DNA of 5,576 nt from a bacterium (GCA_027069035.1 JALXFI010000242.1:1-5576), one strand, 5' to 3'. Counted from the stretch's first letter, positions 1 to 5,447 are shown. Numbers and translations are program-made. The notes: generated from the letters alone by a model not told the origin.

Positions 1-349
1 CCCCTACAATGCCGGTTGATGCCGCAAGCAGCGCTCCTACAACCACCACGGATATGGCTATGCCGCCTCTAATTTTTCCAAACAATAGCCCCATGGTTTC
101 AAGAAGCGCCTCTGCAATCCCCGATTTCTCAAGCATTACACCCATATAGATGAAAAGCGGCACCGCAATAAGGACATAGTTCGTCATAATCCCCCAGATC
201 CTCAACGGAAGGAGATTGAAAAAACCCATGCCAAAGGTAAAGTACCCGAAAAACAGGGATACCCCTCCGATAGTAAAGGCCACGGGGAAACCCAGCATAA
301 GCAGCAAAAATAACACCGCAAACATGATTATGGGTGTGTATTCCGCCAC
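1..349 (-). CDS. dctM: TRAP transporter large permease subunit (DctM type), 5' part only
   Basis: This is the N-terminal 116 residues of the large membrane subunit of a tripartite ATP-independent periplasmic (TRAP) transporter, the part that carries solute across the inner membrane using an ion gradient. The gene runs off the left edge of the window. Translation begins at GTG 349-347 (MAEYTPIIMF...), preceded by AAGGGG at 358-363 with an 8-nt gap. The start shares its first base with the TAG stop of the small permease gene, so the two are probably translationally coupled. Hydrophobic segments lie at about residues 6-38, 49-70 and 95-112. The motifs VPLFIYMGVMLEKSGIAE (63-80) and RGGIAISVVVVGALLAASTG (94-113) are typical of DctM. 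From memory the sequence resembles the mannitol/chloroaromatic or keto-acid branch (COG4664-like) more than the classical C4-dicarboxylate branch, so the substrate is uncertain. Family assignment is firm. Confidence 0.93.
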   Translation of the reverse strand, partial: MAEYTPIIMFAVLFLLLMLGFPVAFTIGGVSLFFGYFTFGMGFFNLLPLRIWGIMTNYVLIAVPLFIYMGVMLEKSGIAEALLETMGLLFGKIRGGIAISVVVVGALLAASTGIVG

Positions 350-873
350 TACTGCCGCCCCTTAGAGTCTTTTTGGATGAGCTTAAGAAGTGATTTAAAG
401 GCAAGAGAGAGTGATTGCAAAAAGAGGAGCACAAACCCCAATGGTATGCAGGCCTTAAGTATATATCTGGCGGGCAGGCCTCCGGGGTCAGGCGACATCT
501 CTTTAATAATAAACGAATTTACAACAAAGTCTTTTGATGTCAGGATAACTAAAACGGCAAAAGGCATTAAAAAAACGATACTTCCTAACAGGTTTATCCA
601 TGCCTTCCCCCGGTTCGAGAGCCTTGTATAAAGCACATCAACCCTTACATGTTTGTCTTCCTTTAATGTATAAGCCGCGCCTAAAAGAAAGATTATACCA
701 AAGATATGCCACTCAAGCTCCTGCACCGCAACACTGCTCTCCTTCAAAAGATACCTTGTAAACACATCATAACATACAACAAGAACAAGGAGGGTGGTAA
801 ACCACATTACTACAGAGCCTATCTTCTCATTAAGACCATCCACAATTTTTACAAACCGGTTAAGGATATTCAT
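349..873 (-). CDS. dctQ: TRAP transporter small permease subunit (DctQ type)
   Basis: This is the small membrane subunit of the TRAP transporter, which pairs with the large permease encoded immediately downstream. The chosen start, ATG 873-871 (MNILNRFVKI...), gives 174 aa, usual for the family. The frame stays open upstream to 1065, but that extension reads through a palindromic repeat and is probably not translated. No strong Shine-Dalgarno precedes 873, so the start is the least certain point. Four hydrophobic segments are visible at about residues 17-36, 52-70, 91-112 and 139-158, the standard DctQ topology. The stretch ELEWHIFGIIFLLGAAYTLK (52-71) followed by HVRVDV (75-80), and DPGGLPARY (129-137), match the keto-acid/mannitol-chloroaromatic type of small permease (COG4665-like, from memory). 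No DctP or TAXI solute receptor is visible, so it must lie beyond the left edge or elsewhere. Confidence 0.9.
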   Translation of the reverse strand: MNILNRFVKIVDGLNEKIGSVVMWFTTLLVLVVCYDVFTRYLLKESSVAVQELEWHIFGIIFLLGAAYTLKEDKHVRVDVLYTRLSNRGKAWINLLGSIVFLMPFAVLVILTSKDFVVNSFIIKEMSPDPGGLPARYILKACIPLGFVLLFLQSLSLAFKSLLKLIQKDSKGRQ

Positions 874-969
874 AACTATCAACCAAAATAACACTACTAT
901 AACCGCATTTTCTACAAGGACATAAAAAATATATTTAAAAATATCCGATAAGTAAAGGGTAATCTTTCT

Positions 970-997
970 CCCAAATCCCGCTATCGCGGAATTTGGG
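970..997. repeat. 28-bp palindromic repeat, copy 1
   Basis: The sequence CCCAAATCCCGCTATCGCGG followed by AATTTGGG is a nearly perfect inverted repeat that would form a hairpin of about 12 bp on either strand. A related sequence occurs at 5222-5249 (22 of 28 positions identical), so this is one copy of a dispersed palindrome and not a site unique to this promoter region. It lies between the divergent dctQ and sdhA genes, about 97 bp upstream of dctQ and 110 bp upstream of sdhA. Read on the minus strand in one frame it encodes NSAIAGFG, which is why open frames extend through it. It resembles a REP-type element. No U-tract follows, so it is not an intrinsic terminator. Confidence 0.75.
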
Positions 998-1010
998 TAA
1001 CATAAATTTC

Positions 1011-1039
1011 TTGCATATGATGTTGAAGCCTTATATATT
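1011..1039 (+). promoter_or_regulatory. Candidate sigma70-type promoter for sdhA-sdhB-sdhE
   Basis: TTGCAT (1011-1016), a 17-bp spacer and TATATT (1034-1039) give a plausible -35/-10 pair reading toward sdhA. The -10 matches consensus at five of six positions but the -35 is poor. Transcription would begin near 1046, leaving a leader of about 60 nt before the TTG start at 1107. The region is very AT-rich, so chance matches are easy. The -10 overlaps the candidate promoter on the opposite strand. Confidence 0.35.
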
Positions 1040-1065
1040 ATATTGTTTGATATGCTTCTCGACAA
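1037..1065 (-). promoter_or_regulatory. Candidate sigma70-type promoter for dctQ-dctM
   Basis: On the minus strand, TTGTCG (1065-1060), a 17-bp spacer and TATAAT (1042-1037) form a promoter with a perfect -10 and a four-of-six -35. Transcription would begin near 1030. The resulting dctQ leader of about 157 nt would contain the 970-997 palindrome as an RNA hairpin. Its -10 overlaps that of the sdhA candidate promoter, so the two directions could compete for polymerase. Confidence 0.4.
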
Positions 1066-1106
1066 ATTTCAATCAGTTTATTTCTTATGCGTTCTGGAGA
1101 CATGAT

Positions 1107-2780
1107 TTGGTAATCCATGACATTATAATTGTTGGAGCAGGTCTTGCCGGAATGAGGGCTGCCATTGAAGGGATAAAGGCAAACCTCAATGTAGCCATAG
1201 TAAGCAAAGTACACCCTATAAGGAGCCATTCCGTTGCAGCTCAGGGCGGAATAAACGCCGCCTTAAAAAAAGAAGACTCATGGGAAGACCATGCCTTTGA
1301 CACTATAAAAGGGAGCGACTATCTCGGGGATCAGGATGTTATAGAGATATTGTGCAAGGAAGCGCCACAAAACATACTTGAACTTGAAAGGATGGGCGCT
1401 GTGTTCAGCCGTGACGACAATGGAGCAATAGCACAAAGGCCTTTCGGAGCCCTTAGTTTTCCAAGGACATGTTTTGCCGCCGACAGGACAGGTCATACCC
1501 TGCTCCATGTTATGTACGAACAAATATTAAAATCAGGTGTATGGATATACGATGAATGGGTGGTCGTCTCTTTTGTGGTGGAGGAAGGCATATGCAGAGG
1601 AGTTATATGTATGAACCTGTTTTCAGGCAAACTTCACAGACTCCATGCAAAGGCGGTTGTACTGGCTACCGGCGGATACGGCAGGGTGTACAGGCACAGC
1701 ACAAATGCTCTTATCAACACGGGAGACGGCATGGCGCTTGCCCTTAAGGCAGGGGCGCGGCTTATGGACATGGAATTCGTTCAGTTTCATCCCACCACAT
1801 TAAAAAACACAGGCATACTTGTTACCGAAGGCGCCAGGGGAGAAGGCGGTTACCTCATAAACTCCAAGGGTGAAAGGTTTATGTCAAAATATGCGCCCAA
1901 TGCTCTGGAACTTGCAAGCAGAGACGTTGTAAGCAGGGCGGAACAGACAGAGATAAATGAAGGCAGGGGTATAGACGGCAGTGTTCTGCTTGACCTAAGA
2001 CACCTTGGAGAAGAAAAAATAGCGGAGCGTCTCCCACAGATAAGACAGCTCAGCATTGACTTTGAAGGCATTGACCCTGTTGAATCGCCTATACCCGTAA
2101 AACCGGGGGCGCACTACTCGATGGGCGGGATTGAGGTTGACTTGAACTGCAAGACAAATATCGAAGGCCTGTATGCGGCGGGGGAGTGCGCATGCTTTAG
2201 CGTGCATGGGGCAAACAGGCTTGGCGGAAACTCTCTCCTTGACACAATCGTATTTGGAAGAAGGGCGGGCATTGCAGTCTCGGAGTATGTAAGTTCAACA
2301 GAGCTAAAACCCTTTCCGGAGGATTCCGCACTGTTGGAAGCCGGTCACCGCGTAGCCATTATACTCAACAGGCGAAAAGGCGAAAAGGTAAGCGTCTTAA
2401 GGGATGAGCTTGCCGGTATCATGAATGAAAAGGCCGGGGTGTTCAGAGATGAGACAGGGTTGAAAGAGGCGTTGAACAAGGTATATGAGATAAAGGATCG
2501 GTACAAGAATGTGGTAATAGAAGATAAGAGCGATATGTTCAATACCGAGCTTCAGAGCGTATTTGAACTGGGAAGCATCATTACCCTTGCAGAGACGATC
2601 GTCCTTGGCGCTCTTAACAGAAGGGAAAGCCGCGGGGCCCACTTCAGGCTTGATTACGATAAAAGAAACGATGAAGAGTGGTTAAAACACAGTATCTTTT
2701 TTATTAAAGACGGTGAGATAAAGATAGATTATAAAGATGTTACCATAACAAGGTTTCAGCCAACGGAAAGAAAATACTAA
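1107..2780 (+). CDS. sdhA: Succinate dehydrogenase/fumarate reductase flavoprotein subunit
   Basis: This is the FAD-bearing catalytic subunit that interconverts succinate and fumarate. The start is TTG 1107, with GGAG at 1096-1099 and a 7-nt gap, giving MVIHDIIIVGAGLAG and 557 aa, a normal family length. An in-frame ATG at 993 lies in the palindrome and upstream of the likely promoter, so it was rejected. The Rossmann motif GAGLAG is at 10-15. His41 in RSHSVAAQGG is the expected covalent FAD attachment residue. Active-site positions match E. coli FrdA: His228 (FHPTT), Glu241 (TEGARGEGG), Arg272 (SRDVV, proton-shuttle Arg), His336 (GAHYSMGG) and Arg371 (ANRLGGNS). The C-terminal RESRGAHFR and FQPTERKY motifs are intact. 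There is no twin-arginine signal, so the protein should be cytoplasmic. It leads the operon and is followed 16 bp later by sdhB. Sequence alone does not tell the physiological direction, so frdA is an equally fair symbol. Confidence 0.97.
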   Translation: MVIHDIIIVGAGLAGMRAAIEGIKANLNVAIVSKVHPIRSHSVAAQGGINAALKKEDSWEDHAFDTIKGSDYLGDQDVIEILCKEAPQNILELERMGAVFSRDDNGAIAQRPFGALSFPRTCFAADRTGHTLLHVMYEQILKSGVWIYDEWVVVSFVVEEGICRGVICMNLFSGKLHRLHAKAVVLATGGYGRVYRHSTNALINTGDGMALALKAGARLMDMEFVQFHPTTLKNTGILVTEGARGEGGYLINSKGERFMSKYAPNALELASRDVVSRAEQTEINEGRGIDGSVLLDLRHLGEEKIAERLPQIRQLSIDFEGIDPVESPIPVKPGAHYSMGGIEVDLNCKTNIEGLYAAGECACFSVHGANRLGGNSLLDTIVFGRRAGIAVSEYVSSTELKPFPEDSALLEAGHRVAIILNRRKGEKVSVLRDELAGIMNEKAGVFRDETGLKEALNKVYEIKDRYKNVVIEDKSDMFNTELQSVFELGSIITLAETIVLGALNRRESRGAHFRLDYDKRNDEEWLKHSIFFIKDGEIKIDYKDVTITRFQPTERKY

Positions 2781-2796
2781 GGGATATCTTTAATTC

Positions 2797-3747
2797 ATGA
2801 AGATCAAGGTAAAGATAAAACGCTGCGACCCCATGGCTTCAGGCAGGTGCGAGGCCTATATTCAGGGCTACGACATCAAGGCAAAAAAAGGTATGACCGT
2901 GCTTGATGCCCTTATATGGATCAAGGACAGGCTTGACGGCACACTTGCCTTTAGAAGGTCATGCAGGAGCGCCATATGCGGTTCATGCGCAATGATGATA
3001 AACGGCAATCCCAAGCTTGCATGTAAGACTCAGATATTAAAGGAGTTTGAAAAAAGGCAGGAGATTTTGATAGCGCCTCTTGGTAATTTCAGTATTATAA
3101 AGGATCTGGTTGTTGACCTTACGCCGCTCTGGAAAAAGATAAATAAGATCGAGCCATGGCTAAACCCTGTCGGAGAGCCGCCTGAAACAGGGTGGATTAT
3201 AAGCAGGGAAGAGGCTCAAAGGATAGACAATGAATCCGCCTGTATTATGTGCGGGGTCTGTAACGGAGGATGCAATTCGCAGGAGGGCGACCCTGATTTT
3301 ATAGGCCCTTCGGCCTGCGCAAAATCCTATAGATTTGTCGGGGATGTAAGGGACGGCAGCAAGTTTAAGAGACTTGAAAAGATAAGCAGAGAACACGGCA
3401 TATGGAACTGTATGCGCTGCCTTATGTGCAATCAGTACTGCCCAAAGGGTGTTTATCCAATGACGGCAATAGAAAAACTGAGGGCAGAGGCAATAGGCGA
3501 AGGTATAGTGGACAACTTCGGCGTAAGACATGTAGACGCAATGGTTGAATCCGTAAGAAGGGTCGGCAGGCTCGATGAAGCTATGTATACCTTTAAATCG
3601 CTGGGCTTTTTAAGAGCGGTTGGAATGCTGCCTCTTGGCATAAGGCTTGAACTTCACGGCAAGATGCCCCATCCCGTTATCTTTCCTGAGATCGACGGCA
3701 TCGAAGAACTGAGAGAACTGATGAAGACCGTAGAGGAGAAGGAATGA
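2797..3747 (+). CDS. sdhB: Succinate dehydrogenase/fumarate reductase iron-sulfur subunit with extra cluster cysteine
   Basis: This 316-aa subunit relays electrons between the flavoprotein and the acceptor subunit. The N-terminal ferredoxin domain binds [2Fe-2S] through Cys56, Cys61, Cys64 and Cys76. The C-terminal domain has CxxCxxCxxxC at Cys149/152/155/159 and a second set, Cys205/208/211/215, followed by Pro. In classical SdhB/FrdB the position of Cys208 is a non-cysteine (Val207 in E. coli FrdB) and the site holds [3Fe-4S]. Here a full four-cysteine motif suggests [4Fe-4S], as reported for Sulfolobales class E enzymes. The Pro and Trp after the fourth cysteine of the first set, and the His after the first cysteine of the second, which help form the quinone site in E. 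coli SdhB, are replaced (Asn160, Gly164, Met206). The C-terminus is about 75 residues longer than in E. coli. AAGGG at 2779-2783 is a rather distant ribosome site. The stop overlaps the sdhE start. Confidence 0.95.
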   Translation: MKIKVKIKRCDPMASGRCEAYIQGYDIKAKKGMTVLDALIWIKDRLDGTLAFRRSCRSAICGSCAMMINGNPKLACKTQILKEFEKRQEILIAPLGNFSIIKDLVVDLTPLWKKINKIEPWLNPVGEPPETGWIISREEAQRIDNESACIMCGVCNGGCNSQEGDPDFIGPSACAKSYRFVGDVRDGSKFKRLEKISREHGIWNCMRCLMCNQYCPKGVYPMTAIEKLRAEAIGEGIVDNFGVRHVDAMVESVRRVGRLDEAMYTFKSLGFLRAVGMLPLGIRLELHGKMPHPVIFPEIDGIEELRELMKTVEEKE

Positions 3748-4622
3748 AGTTTGCCTATTATCCGGGCTGCGCCTCTCTTGCGATAACAAAGGAGTACAAC
3801 GCAACCACTCTGCTTATAGCAGAAATGCTCGGTATAGAACTTGTTGAGATGGTAAGGGCAAACTGTTGCGGAGCAGCCCTTTTTAATGACCAGAACAGGG
3901 AACTCAATCTCACCATGAGCGCAAGGATATTTGCCCAGGCTGAAGAGATGGGCTGCGATATCCTTACCCTCTGCAATACATGCCTTATGGTGATGAGCAG
4001 GGCTAAAAAAGAACTTGAAGATAATCCTGAAATGCTTAAGGCCATAAATGATAATCTTGCAAAGGCAGGGCTTAAGTATAATGGGGATGTAAAAATAAAC
4101 CATCTGTTATGGGTCATTATAAGGGATATAGGACTTGACAGGATAAAAAAACTTGTAACAAGACCACTCAAAGGGCTTAATATCGGCGCATACTATGGCT
4201 GTCATATACTAAGGCCATCGGATGCGGTAGTATTTGATAACCCCGATGCACCGAACTCTCTGGATAATCTGATATCAGCCCTTGGCGGCACACCGGTAGA
4301 GTATGCAGGAAAGACGAGATGCTGCGGTTTTCAGCTTGATCTGGTCTCGCCCGAAATAGCCCACAGGATGGTTGGGAAGAGGATACTCGATTGTAAGGAA
4401 AGCGGGGGGGAGTGCATGGTAACGCCATGTCCATTGTGTCATATAAACCTTGATTCCTATCAGGGATACGCCAACAAGCTTCTTGGAGTGAAACTTGACA
4501 TGCCTATATTCAACCTTTCACAACTGATAGGTTTTGCCTTCGGTCTTTCGGTAAGCGATATGGAGTTTTCAAAACACCTTGTATCGCCCGAAAGTCTGTT
4601 AAAGACAAAAGACCTTGTATAG
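3744..4622 (+). CDS. sdhE: HdrB-like CCG-domain subunit of class E succinate dehydrogenase/fumarate reductase
   Basis: This 292-aa protein has two cysteine-rich CCG domains, as in heterodisulfide reductase subunit B, SdhE of Sulfolobales and MfrE of Epsilonproteobacteria. Domain 1 is Cys9-X31-Cys41-Cys42-Gly-X33-Cys77-X2-Cys80. Domain 2 is Cys153-X39-Cys193-Cys194-Gly-X33-Cys229-X2-Cys232. Both are complete and can each be expected to bind an iron-sulfur centre. Its position as third gene of the sdh operon, with ATG overlapping the sdhB stop as ATGA and GGAG at 3735-3738, indicates that it replaces the SdhC/SdhD membrane anchor. I see no clear transmembrane helix; FNLSQLIGFAFGL (256-268) is the most hydrophobic or amphipathic stretch and might touch the membrane. 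It is unrelated to the flavinylation factor also called SdhE. Family and complex membership are firm; the electron partner (menaquinone, thiol or other) is not shown by the sequence. Confidence 0.93.
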   Translation: MKFAYYPGCASLAITKEYNATTLLIAEMLGIELVEMVRANCCGAALFNDQNRELNLTMSARIFAQAEEMGCDILTLCNTCLMVMSRAKKELEDNPEMLKAINDNLAKAGLKYNGDVKINHLLWVIIRDIGLDRIKKLVTRPLKGLNIGAYYGCHILRPSDAVVFDNPDAPNSLDNLISALGGTPVEYAGKTRCCGFQLDLVSPEIAHRMVGKRILDCKESGGECMVTPCPLCHINLDSYQGYANKLLGVKLDMPIFNLSQLIGFAFGLSVSDMEFSKHLVSPESLLKTKDLV

Positions 4623-4669
4623 AGATAAGATCAGATATTTAGTTTGTCTGTACAGATACTATGCCGGTC

Positions 4670-4837
4670 TCATTTGCCGTTACTGTCGTCACCATTTAAA
4701 TCCTTAACCGCCTCATCTATCTCTGCCTTATTGTCTTTCCTTTTGTAATAAGTTTTTGACGGAATTACCTTTCCCGGTCTGGGAAGCGGTTTCCTTATCT
4801 TTTTATAAAGATCATGTTTTCGTGACTTCTTTGACAT
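4670..4837 (-). CDS. Small basic protein of unknown function (55 aa)
   Basis: An open frame of 55 codons starts at ATG 4837-4835 (MSKKSRKHDLYKKIRKPLPR...) and stops at TGA 4672-4670. Its start shares one base with the TAA stop of the upstream 85-aa gene (TAATG), and AAGGAA just before serves as ribosome site, which argues for a real, coupled gene. The first 35 residues are strongly basic, with a KIRKPLPRPGKVIPSK core (13-28) and YYKRK (30-34). The tail is acidic (DEAVKDLNGDDSN). I recall similar short conserved proteins with a KxxRKPxPxPxK core from anaerobic bacteria, but none with a known role. A nucleic-acid or ribosome-associated role would fit the charge but is only a guess. No signal peptide, cysteines or membrane segment is present. 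Confidence 0.7.
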   Translation of the reverse strand: MSKKSRKHDLYKKIRKPLPRPGKVIPSKTYYKRKDNKAEIDEAVKDLNGDDSNGK

Positions 4838-5094
4838 TATTTCCTTGTGCGTGCGCTAAAGGCGGGTTTTTCTTTAAAAGCAACTATTCTTTTAAGCTGA
4901 TCCTTTGAAAGACCAAATGACCTGCCTTTTTCAAGATTAAAAAAAAGCTCCACCTCTTCACCCTTTTCCGTCCTGCCTTTAAGTCTGAGTTTCTCTCCCT
5001 CTTTTAACAAGGTGAAATTTCCGAATACTACCTCTTCACCTTTTGAAAGATGTTTAAAGAGGTTTTTTGTAAGTTTATCATAAGAGTTTTTCAT
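4837..5094 (-). CDS. Hypothetical small protein (85 aa)
   Basis: The gene starts at ATG 5094-5092 with an excellent AGGAG at 5107-5103 (8-nt gap) and has a near-consensus promoter upstream, so it is very likely expressed. The product is 85 aa and lysine-rich. A probable amphipathic helix (about 1-18) is followed by a charged strand-like centre, with VVFGNFTLL (22-30), KLRLKGR (35-41) and VELFFNL (48-54) as likely beta strands. A second helix GLSKDQLKRIVAF (61-73) precedes a basic tail ending ARTRK. It has no cysteines, signal peptide or transmembrane segment, so it should be cytosolic. I do not recognise the family. The stop overlaps the start of the 55-aa gene, so the two are probably co-translated as a two-gene operon convergent with sdhABE. 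Confidence 0.75.
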   Translation of the reverse strand: MKNSYDKLTKNLFKHLSKGEEVVFGNFTLLKEGEKLRLKGRTEKGEEVELFFNLEKGRSFGLSKDQLKRIVAFKEKPAFSARTRK

Positions 5095-5102
5095 AATAAG
5101 GT

Positions 5103-5138
5103 CTCCTGAATGTTTTAAAAAAATTCAGTCTCTCTGAA
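5103..5138 (-). promoter_or_regulatory. Possible switching hairpins in the leader of the 85-aa gene
   Basis: In the minus-strand leader, TTCAG (5138-5134) can pair with CTGAA (5128-5124), giving a 5-bp hairpin followed by seven U residues (5123-5117). The same CTGAA, extended to CTGAAT (5128-5123), can instead pair with ATTCAG (5111-5106), which overlaps the AGGAG ribosome site (5107-5103). The two pairings exclude each other, so the arrangement could act on termination or ribosome access. Stems are short, so this is only suggestive. Confidence 0.25.
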
Positions 5139-5178
5139 GGCAAGACTTCCATTGATTTGCGGCAGAGTGAATAATGCT

Positions 5179-5208
5179 ATTATAAGGCTTCATGTCCTTA
5201 AATTTCAA
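5179..5208 (-). promoter_or_regulatory. Sigma70-type promoter for the 85-aa/55-aa gene pair
   Basis: On the minus strand, TTGAAA (5208-5203), an 18-bp spacer and TATAAT (5184-5179) match consensus at five of six and six of six positions. Transcription would begin near 5172, giving a leader of about 78 nt before the ATG at 5094. This is the best promoter in the window. Confidence 0.6.
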
Positions 5209-5221
5209 GGATTACTCACAA

Positions 5222-5249
5222 CCCAAATCCCGCAATAGCGGGGTTTGAA
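5222..5249. repeat. 28-bp palindromic repeat, copy 2
   Basis: CCCAAATCCCGCAATAGCGG followed by GGTTTGAA matches the 970-997 copy at 22 of 28 positions, including the first 12 without a break. CAAATCCCGC (5224-5233) pairs with GCGGGGTTTG (5238-5247) around an AATA loop, with a single wobble pair. The difference in the right arm compared with copy 1 still preserves the hairpin, which suggests that the fold matters more than the exact bases. On the minus strand one frame reads NPAIAGFG, parallel to NSAIAGFG in copy 1. It sits just upstream of the promoter at 5179-5208 and directly abuts the long inverted repeat to its right. Confidence 0.75.
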
Positions 5250-5368
5250 ATTGGCAATACATCTTTAACTGCTGTGTTCTCGGCGATTTTTTTTCTCACC
5301 GCAGAAGTTATGTACGCCTCAAAAGAAAAATCGCCTGCGGCCTTGCATTTAAAGCGTCTTGCCAATTT
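5248..5368. repeat. 121-bp imperfect inverted repeat (long hairpin)
   Basis: The two ends are a perfect 10-bp inverted repeat, AAATTGGCAA (5248-5257) and TTGCCAATTT (5359-5368). Moving inward, CTTTAACTGC (5263-5272) pairs with GCATTTAAAG (5345-5354) at nine of ten positions, and GGCGATTTTT (5282-5291) pairs perfectly with AAAAATCGCC (5326-5335), with a few more pairs beyond. Internal loops of about 9 nt separate the stems and the apical loop is about 24 nt. The block could be a miniature inverted-repeat element or a structured RNA. A minus-strand frame is open across it but has no credible start. Confidence 0.6.
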
Positions 5369-5447
5369 ACCCAAAAACCTATCTCTGTCTTTGGGGCACA
5401 ATTTTTTACATTTAATTGCCGAATAAATCTTAATTTTTCAAAAAATC

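Noticed and set aside
377..891. Plus-strand frames opposite the small permease gene
   Set aside because: They are antisense to a well-supported dctQ, have no ribosome sites, and their translations show no recognisable family.
874..1065. Upstream extension of the small permease frame
   Set aside because: It reads through the palindromic repeat (NSAIAGFG) and would make the protein 64 residues longer than is usual for DctQ.
993..1106. N-terminal extension of the flavoprotein from ATG 993
   Set aside because: It starts inside the palindromic repeat, lies partly upstream of the probable transcription start, has no ribosome site, and does not resemble a flavoprotein N-terminus or a Tat signal.
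4623..4669. Intrinsic terminator between convergent sdhE and the 55-aa gene
   Set aside because: TCTGTACAGA (4647-4656) is a perfect palindrome but leaves no loop and no U-tract follows on either strand. CAGATA occurs twice (4632-4637, 4653-4658) without forming a stem. Termination here may be Rho-dependent or by a signal I cannot see.
5117..5138. Stand-alone intrinsic terminator on the minus strand
   Set aside because: The stem is only 5 bp and AT-rich although U7 follows. It lies inside the leader of the 85-aa gene, so it is treated as a possible leader element instead.
5216..5401. Minus-strand frame of 61 codons with TTG start
   Set aside because: There is no Shine-Dalgarno or ATG, its end is encoded by palindrome copy 2, and most of it coincides with the imperfect inverted repeat. 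The peptide faintly recalls a sigma-factor-like segment, but not enough to call a gene or pseudogene.
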